From positions 1,814,001 through 1,878,000 of the forward strand of contig NZ_CP136925.1 in assembly GCF_037126245.1 (NCBI RefSeq): a stretch of DNA of 64,000 nucleotides. Reading direction: 5' to 3'. Below, piece after piece: positions 59,303 to 64,000 of the stretch (positions are counted from its first letter, which is position 1; every line of letters begins with the position of its first letter). Source of the stretch: Mangrovimonas cancribranchiae (GTDB taxonomy: Bacteria > Bacteroidota > Bacteroidia > Flavobacteriales > Flavobacteriaceae). Under the pieces are notes generated by a model, which saw only the letters and a list, made by a program, of their open reading frames with translations, made no database searches and had not been told where the DNA came from. The translations under genes and the position numbers were made by a program.

Positions 59303-59957
59303 AAAACTCGGTGTATTGCATTACCCTAAAATCTAACGTACTAAAATTAGAATCGCGTTGCTTTAATTGTTTGTAAAGCGCCATACTACCAACGGCTCTG
59401 TTAGCACTTCCTGAAGGCGCCGTTAGAGAGACTGTTTTTATTATACGCGATGTATTTGGCACTAAAAACTGATGTATTCTTGGCACCTGATTAGAAACTA
59501 CTTTAAGTTTAATTCCATGAGGTTTTATATGTCTTCTAAAAAAATATTCAGGACCATTTTTACTATTTCCACCCATAAAAAGCAATGTTTTAATGGTTGT
59601 ATGCTGTTGCAAAATCTTAATCATATCTCGCAACTCAACATCTTGCATTCCTAAATCTGACGCATCAATTTTATCACGCTTGGCTTTTTCAACCATATCG
59701 CAAATGCCTATGTTGTGTTTTTTAAGAAACGATTTTCTATGCACAACAGCTTCTTCTGTATTTTCAAATTTTAGGTTTAAATCAAATATCCTGTTTAAAA
59801 TTTTCCATAATTGTCCATCGCGACTACCATAACAAAAATTAACATCGTCTGGTTTTAAATCGCCCGTTGTAAATCTAGGCGGTGGCAATGTCCCAACAAT
59901 TAATTTTGACGTGTCTTTTGGAATAAACGGTTTATAAGGATGTTGATGTATAAACAC
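59295..59957 (-). CDS. Uracil-DNA-glycosylase-like family protein
   Basis: This 220-residue cytoplasmic protein belongs to the uracil-DNA-glycosylase-like superfamily. The N-terminal motif LIVGTLPPPRFTTGD takes the place of the GxDPxP water-activating loop. A central NIGICDMVEKAKRDKIDASD segment follows, and SLTAPSGSANRAVG resembles the His-Pro-Ser region, but without the His. The catalytic residues differ from classical family 1 enzymes, so real glycosylase activity is uncertain. It is a single gene between convergent doxX and divergent THX. Confidence 0.75.
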   Translation of the reverse strand: MFIHQHPYKPFIPKDTSKLIVGTLPPPRFTTGDLKPDDVNFCYGSRDGQLWKILNRIFDLNLKFENTEEAVVHRKSFLKKHNIGICDMVEKAKRDKIDASDLGMQDVELRDMIKILQQHTTIKTLLFMGGNSKNGPEYFFRRHIKPHGIKLKVVSNQVPRIHQFLVPNTSRIIKTVSLTAPSGSANRAVGSMALYKQLKQRDSNFSTLDFRVMQYTEFFK

Positions 59958-60022
59958 TAGCGTTTTTTTTTGAATTTATTCTTCGTTTTTGTAAATTATA
60001 GTGAACTCAAAATTGATTAACT

Positions 60023-60151
60023 ATGGGAAAAGGCGATAAAAAGACAAAACGCGGAAAAATACACAGAGGCACTTATGGCGTAAGGAGACCACGTATAAAG
60101 AAAAAGCCGCGCCCTGAAAACAAAATTGACGTTAACAAAAAAGCCAAATAA
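60023..60151 (+). CDS. 30S ribosomal protein THX
   Basis: ATG 60023 to TAA 60149-60151 encodes 42 residues, very basic: [19 protein letters not shown] and [14 protein letters not shown]. This is the THX (bTHX) protein of the 30S head, well known in Thermus and present in Bacteroidota. The gene is easily missed because of its length. It ends one base before the stop of the convergent yaaA gene. Confidence 0.93.
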   Translation: MGKGDKKTKRGKIHRGTYGVRRPRIKKKPRPENKIDVNKKAK

Positions 60152-60910
60152 CTACCTTGTAAACACAAGTTTTTTGTCTGTTGATAAGGCTTCGCTAAAA
60201 CGGTAATTTTCTACATCGAATCCTTTAACATCTTCAATGGTTTTTGCATCATTCTCCACAATATACCGTGCCATTAAACCACGTGCTAGTTTAGCGTAAA
60301 TGGCAATGGTTTTATATTTTCCATTTTTTAGTTCTTTAAAATCAACATCAATCACCGGTGCTTTTAACGCTTTTCTATCTATAGCTTTAGCATACTCATT
60401 ACTTGCTAAATTTAAAAATACGTCGTCTTCTTGTAATTCTTCATTTAAAGATTGCGTCACTTTTTTTCTCCAAAATTCATATAGGTTTTTATTTTTTCCT
60501 ACAGGCATTTTAGTTCCCATTTCTAAGCGGTAAGGTTGTATTAAATCTAAAGGTTTTAACACCCCATAAAGTCCAGAAATTATCCTTACTGTATTTTGAA
60601 GTTTATCTAGTTTATTTTCTGCAATGGTATACGCATCTAATCCTCTGTAAACATCGCCATTAAAAGCGTACACAGCTTGTCTGGCATTATTTGATGTAAA
60701 TGGCAATTCCCAATCTTGATTACGTTGGTAATTTAACTGTGCCAAGTTATCTGAAATTCCCATAAGCTTAGATAAACTTTTAGGTGATTTTTTCTTTAGC
60801 AAAGTATTTAAACGTTCAGCTTCTTTTAAAAAACAAGCTTCCGTCGTTTTTGAAGTTGGCAGATTACTTTCGTAATCTAATGATTTTGCTGGAGATAAGA
60901 CGAGTTTCAT
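60152..60910 (-). CDS. yaaA: Peroxide stress protein YaaA
   Basis: This 252-residue cytoplasmic protein of the YaaA/DUF328 family has the N-terminal signature MKLVLSPAKSLDYES, NARQAVYAFNGDVYRGLDA, GLYGVLKPLDLIQPYRLEMG, and a C-terminal ARGLMARYIVENDAKT. In E. coli YaaA lowers free iron and so DNA damage under hydrogen peroxide. The length is standard. It is a single gene abutting THX convergently. Confidence 0.94.
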   Translation of the reverse strand: MKLVLSPAKSLDYESNLPTSKTTEACFLKEAERLNTLLKKKSPKSLSKLMGISDNLAQLNYQRNQDWELPFTSNNARQAVYAFNGDVYRGLDAYTIAENKLDKLQNTVRIISGLYGVLKPLDLIQPYRLEMGTKMPVGKNKNLYEFWRKKVTQSLNEELQEDDVFLNLASNEYAKAIDRKALKAPVIDVDFKELKNGKYKTIAIYAKLARGLMARYIVENDAKTIEDVKGFDVENYRFSEALSTDKKLVFTR

Positions 60911-61008
60911 AAATCATGATATTTTTTATAAAATTACAATGGTATTCATATTTTATCAAACAATTTTGTCATATTCTCGTTATTACTTTATAAGTTTTTT
61001 CGATTGCA

Positions 61009-63072
61009 TTATTTTAAATGCATCATAGGTGTAAAAATATCTAAGGACACTAAAGAGCTAAACATTTCTCTAAATTGTTCTGGCATATTTTTGGTGTTAA
61101 TAATCTCTCCATTAAAAGCACTAGAAAAATAATGTTGGCTTTCCTCGTCTGAAAACTCTAACAAATATTCATTTTCTAAGTTTTTAAAAACATAGCTATT
61201 ATTTTTCTCCTTTTTTAACTGAAACTCTGTATTGTAATAATAGATTTCTTGGCTTGTAAACCCTAATTTATCCAATAGTTTTTGCAATCTATAAAAAAGC
61301 CTATTGGGTAAAACGTTATTTAAACAAACTCTATCTTCACAATTAATAATAACATTATAGTTACACGTTAAATTACAATGACCTTTTTTACCCCATATTA
61401 ACTCTACATTTTCTGAATATGCGCCCCAAGACCCTGGCCCAGTTGGTCCGTAAATAGTTAAAATTGGGCAGTTAAATGCTCCTGCCAAATGGGTAATACC
61501 AGAATCGTTACCTATATGAAACATGGCACCAGAGACGGCTTTAGCAACATCTTCTATACCGCCATCAATTATTTTAAAAGACAATTCACGACTTAAATAA
61601 GGTGAAATATCTGGATCCTTGGGGCCTTGTATAACTTGTACTTCTAACTCTGGGTAATAATTATGTATTTGTTCGATTAATTTAGCAAAGTATGTAATTG
61701 GCCAAGCCTTTAAAATAAATCCAGCTCCCGGGTGAACCGTGAAATATTTTTTTGATTTTAATGCTGTTTCATCTCTTTTAAAATAAGGAAACCCAGAATA
61801 ATTATTCTCAATATTTGCGTGTAAACGAGCAACGCCATCAATATAATGTTTAATGGAATGTTGTTTAAGTTTCTTGCCTGTTATATATTCAATTTGATTA
61901 ACCTCGTAGTTAAACTTAGGATGGTTTCCTAACTCTATTATAGTATCGTATTGCTTAGTTTCGATTTCTTTACTACTTATAACTGCAACACCGTTTAAGT
62001 AGGTTTTAAAAAAGTTAACCAATCTAGGCGCTAAAGCATAGGTTACTTTTTGGGATACTGCCTTTAATTTATAAACTGCAGGTATCGTAAAAAAAATGTC
62101 TCCCAAACCTCCATAAGATTTCTTTACAAGTACATTACCTAAACTTTTGTTTTGTTCTTTATCTAATTCTTGATTCTGTATTAAATTAATGTTGTTCCAA
62201 AATTCTGGTATCGTCTCCTTTATGGCTTTTAAAGCTTTTGCTTTATCATCTGGATAAAAGTTAAACGACCACGTTCCTACTTTATCATTAGTGATAATCT
62301 CACAATCAGATAAAAAAGCTTCTGCAGCTAACCGTCCTGAGGGTTCTGGCCAAACAGGTTTTATTATAATGGTTTTTGTTTTGCCTAGTATATTTAAAAC
62401 CTCTTTGTTTTCTATTGGAGATTTAAACTTAATGTTTTTAGGGATATCTACTTGTAGTTTGTTTTCGCCATAAACAACAAATTGCTTATCTGGATGGTTA
62501 ACAGCATAATCAACAAATTCATAACCACCTTTAAGGTTATTAAGGGTTCCAAAAAACGGAATTTGGTCTAGTTTCTCTTTTGAAATTTGAAGATTATCAA
62601 CATCTACAGTTGGAGGCATTATTAAATGTTCACCTATTGCTTCTCCAAAAAAATCGTAATGATATTGATAATGTTTTGGTGATTGAAATACATTTAATCG
62701 TGCGTTAGCAAACAGATTTCTGTAAAGATGATATTTTTCATTATTACAGCAATTCTTAACGTTCTTTTCACTTAAACACAATAGGTTTCGCCTAACACAA
62801 AAATTATAATCGTACTCTAGCTTAACATATGGTTTATTACTGTTTATAATGTATTGGAGCAATTCTATTTCAAATTGACAACGCGATGTACTACTTACAA
62901 TAATTATATTTGATTGAGCTATCTTCTCTTTGGTTATTTTAAAGTTTTCAAGAAGATTTAGTTCAACTAAAAACCCCAACTCGTCTCCATAGGAAATAAG
63001 TTGGGTTAATGTTAATTCGGCACCACGCTTTAAGGTTATGCCTGTATCGTGAAGGAATAAAATTCTATTCAA
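61009..63072 (-). CDS. Two-domain glycosyltransferase with C-terminal heptosyltransferase-like (GT9) domain
   Basis: This 687-residue cytoplasmic or membrane-associated protein has two parts. The N-terminal half (about 1-300) looks like a GT-B glycosyltransferase acceptor/donor pair, with KPVWPEPSGRLAAEAFLSDC resembling the GT4 nucleotide-sugar motif and four clustered Cys near 98-119 (FCVRRNLLCLSEKNVKNCCN). The C-terminal half (about 310-610) is a GT9 heptosyltransferase-like domain: SYGGLGDIFFTIPAVYKLK, FTVHPGAGFILKAWP, HIGNDSGITHLAGAFNCP, YGPTGPGSWG. It probably adds sugars to lipopolysaccharide or another envelope glycan. No other polysaccharide gene is adjacent. Confidence 0.82.
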   Translation of the reverse strand: MNRILFLHDTGITLKRGAELTLTQLISYGDELGFLVELNLLENFKITKEKIAQSNIIIVSSTSRCQFEIELLQYIINSNKPYVKLEYDYNFCVRRNLLCLSEKNVKNCCNNEKYHLYRNLFANARLNVFQSPKHYQYHYDFFGEAIGEHLIMPPTVDVDNLQISKEKLDQIPFFGTLNNLKGGYEFVDYAVNHPDKQFVVYGENKLQVDIPKNIKFKSPIENKEVLNILGKTKTIIIKPVWPEPSGRLAAEAFLSDCEIITNDKVGTWSFNFYPDDKAKALKAIKETIPEFWNNINLIQNQELDKEQNKSLGNVLVKKSYGGLGDIFFTIPAVYKLKAVSQKVTYALAPRLVNFFKTYLNGVAVISSKEIETKQYDTIIELGNHPKFNYEVNQIEYITGKKLKQHSIKHYIDGVARLHANIENNYSGFPYFKRDETALKSKKYFTVHPGAGFILKAWPITYFAKLIEQIHNYYPELEVQVIQGPKDPDISPYLSRELSFKIIDGGIEDVAKAVSGAMFHIGNDSGITHLAGAFNCPILTIYGPTGPGSWGAYSENVELIWGKKGHCNLTCNYNVIINCEDRVCLNNVLPNRLFYRLQKLLDKLGFTSQEIYYYNTEFQLKKEKNNSYVFKNLENEYLLEFSDEESQHYFSSAFNGEIINTKNMPEQFREMFSSLVSLDIFTPMMHLK

Positions 63073-63086
63073 TACTACATGTTGTA

Positions 63087-63240
63087 TTAGCCACTGTAAT
63101 ATCCATCGTCATAATAGTCGTCATCTTAGTATCCATCATCGTAATAGCCATCACTATAATAACTATCGTCATAGTATCCATCATTGTAAGAATCGTCATC
63201 ATAGTAACCATCACCATAATAACCATCGTAAAATGATCCA
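63087..63240 (-). repeat. Degenerate short tandem repeat coding for Tyr/Asp/Gly units
   Basis: Variants of GATGGATACTATGATGAC-like units follow each other on the minus strand from about 63240 down to about 63090. They encode D-G-Y-Y-D-D type units. The composition bias continues on both sides of the TAA at 63128-63126, so the array is older than that stop. Unit copies differ mainly at third codon positions, which argues for selection on the protein. Confidence 0.7.
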
Positions 63241-63344
63241 TCGTCATCACTACTACAAGACGCTAACGAAACGCCTACTAAAGATGCTGCAGATGTAACT
63301 AATAAGGTTTGACCTGTTTTTTTAAGAAAATCTCTTCTATTCAT
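63126..63344 (-). CDS. Tat-dependent lipoprotein with Tyr/Asp/Gly-rich tail
   Basis: This 72-residue protein has a twin-arginine signal (NRRDFLKKTG) and lipobox (LASC), so it is exported folded by Tat and then lipidated. The mature part is only Asp, Gly, Ser, Tyr and a few Asn. The stop TAA (63128-63126) is followed in frame by 12 more codons of the same type (D-D-D-Y-Y-D-D-G-Y-Y-S-G) and a second TAA at 63089-63087. The first stop is therefore probably a recent nonsense change (TAC or TAT to TAA), or a readthrough stop. The function is unknown; an acidic tyrosine-rich tail may bind metals or a partner. Confidence 0.75.
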   Translation of the reverse strand: MNRRDFLKKTGQTLLVTSAASLVGVSLASCSSDDDGSFYDGYYGDGYYDDDSYNDGYYDDSYYSDGYYDDGY

Positions 63345-63407
63345 AATAGCAAAATTAAGTTTCCTGAATTTTTCAAGAAAAAACTCTATTAAATATACAA
63401 CTTTTTT

Positions 63408-64000
63408 TTAACTATCAATATGTTTGGCATAGTTACGCCATTTTTCAATGCAAAGGGTCATGTCTTCTGGCAACTCTGACGTAAAGCTCATCCACTTACC
63501 TGTTTTAGGGTGCTCGAAACCTAAGGTTTTGGCATGGAGCGCTTGTCGTGGTAAGACTTTAAAGCAGTTTTCTACAAATTGCTTGTATTTACTAAATGTG
63601 GTTCCTTTTAATATTTTTTCACCGCCATAACGTTCGTCATTAAATAAAGTATGGCCAATGTGTTTCATATGAACACGTATTTGGTGTGTTCTTCCTGTTT
63701 CTAACTTACAGGATACTAAGGTTACATAACCTAAACGCTCTATAACTTTGTAATGCGTTACGGCTGGTTTTCCCTTCTCTGCTTGATCGCCTAAGAAAAC
63801 GGTATTTTGTAATCGGTTTTTAGGATGACGTCCTATGTTGCCTTCAATAGTGCCTTGATCTTCTTCAACATTTCCCCACACTATAGCAATATACTCGCGT
63901 TCACTAGTTTTATTAAAAAACTGTTTGGTTAAATGCGCCATAGCTGTTTCGGTTTTTGCTACAACCAAAAGACCGCTTGTATCTTTGTCTATACGATGCA
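63408..64000 (-). CDS. RluD-family 23S rRNA pseudouridine synthase, 5' end cut by window
   Basis: The frame is open to the window edge. The last bases encode HRIDKDTSGLLVV, the catalytic motif of the RluA/RluD family with its essential Asp, so the gene begins outside the window. The visible part (about 197 residues) covers the catalytic domain up to the C-terminus: GNIGRHPKNRLQNTV, LETGRTHQIRVHMKHIGHTLFNDERYG, RQALHAKTLGFEHPKTGK. The enzyme turns uridine to pseudouridine in rRNA. Whether it targets the RluD or the RluA sites cannot be settled without the N-terminal S4-like part. Confidence 0.93.
   Translation of the reverse strand, partial: HRIDKDTSGLLVVAKTETAMAHLTKQFFNKTSEREYIAIVWGNVEEDQGTIEGNIGRHPKNRLQNTVFLGDQAEKGKPAVTHYKVIERLGYVTLVSCKLETGRTHQIRVHMKHIGHTLFNDERYGGEKILKGTTFSKYKQFVENCFKVLPRQALHAKTLGFEHPKTGKWMSFTSELPEDMTLCIEKWRNYAKHIDS

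Noticed and set aside
63009-63250. Open frames in other phases across the Tyr/Asp repeat (Ile/Val-rich on plus, Met/Thr-rich on minus)
   Set aside because: They are read from the same tandem repeat in shifted frames. The Tat signal, lipobox and repeat sense belong to the frame ending at 63126 (or 63087).

Overview
The window is a chromosomal stretch from a member of the Bacteroidota, almost certainly the family Flavobacteriaceae. The evidence is low G+C, promoters of the Bacteroidota type (TAnnTTTG at about -7) in front of many genes, the gliding-motility lipoprotein GldI, several TonB-dependent receptors, many Sec lipoproteins, ribosomal protein THX, and two-subunit methylmalonyl-CoA mutase. 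The genus cannot be fixed from the sequence. Both window ends cut a gene: a TauE/SafE-family permease on the left and an RluD-type pseudouridine synthase on the right. I saw no prophage, insertion sequence or CRISPR array.

Positions 1-17900 form a respiration and metal-handling region. A complete clade II (Sec-type) nitrous oxide reductase operon runs on the minus strand: cytochrome c, fasciclin lipoprotein, nosZ, a NosB-like membrane protein, nosL, nosD, nosF, nosY. It is followed in the same direction by a small Cys/His protein, a Met/His-rich lipoprotein and a TonB receptor that carries the C-x3-M plus H-x-M signature of the copper receptor OprC/NosA. I read these three as a copper supply module for NosZ and perhaps the cbb3 oxidase, whose cluster probably lies to the left. 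Next to nos are two universal stress proteins, hemN (anaerobic heme synthesis), a YceI lipoprotein and a second TonB receptor. The nos and hemN promoters share a near-identical 16-bp FNR/CRP-like palindrome at exactly the same distance (21 nt) from a TAnnTTTG element, which points to one low-oxygen regulon.

Positions 18000-31300 hold a LETM1-related gene, a LytS/LytTR two-component system with 2TM proteins and a textbook LytTR direct repeat upstream, an FKBP isomerase, tRNA-Pro(TGG), a cytochrome c, the operon udk-divIC-mutA-(two unknown genes)-mutB for methylmalonyl-CoA interconversion, an M48 protease, a four-helix-bundle (S23-type) gene flanked by inverted repeats, and a TrmH/SpoU methyltransferase.

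Positions 31300-50100 hold a pair of exported amidohydrolases, a DUF3810 protein, PepD, periplasmic prolyl isomerases including GldI, a DHH phosphoesterase, ndk, and the recF/DUF721 replication-repair genes. They also hold a TPR protein with ribH, and an operon of two small paralogous membrane proteins, mutL, two rhomboids and an exported EEP-family protein.

Positions 50100-64000 run mostly on the minus strand: DUF6122, WbqC, lepB, dapB, DUF5683, parB and parA. Then come a deaminase, an ECF sigma/anti-sigma pair with matching divergent sigma-type promoters, a CarboxypepD_reg-like protein, a DoxX-like protein, a uracil-DNA-glycosylase-like protein, THX, yaaA, a two-domain glycosyltransferase, and a Tat lipoprotein with Tyr/Asp/Gly repeats interrupted by an in-frame stop.

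The most striking signals are the shared FNR-like promoter architecture, the copper receptor module beside nos, the LytTR box, and the mirrored ECF promoters.
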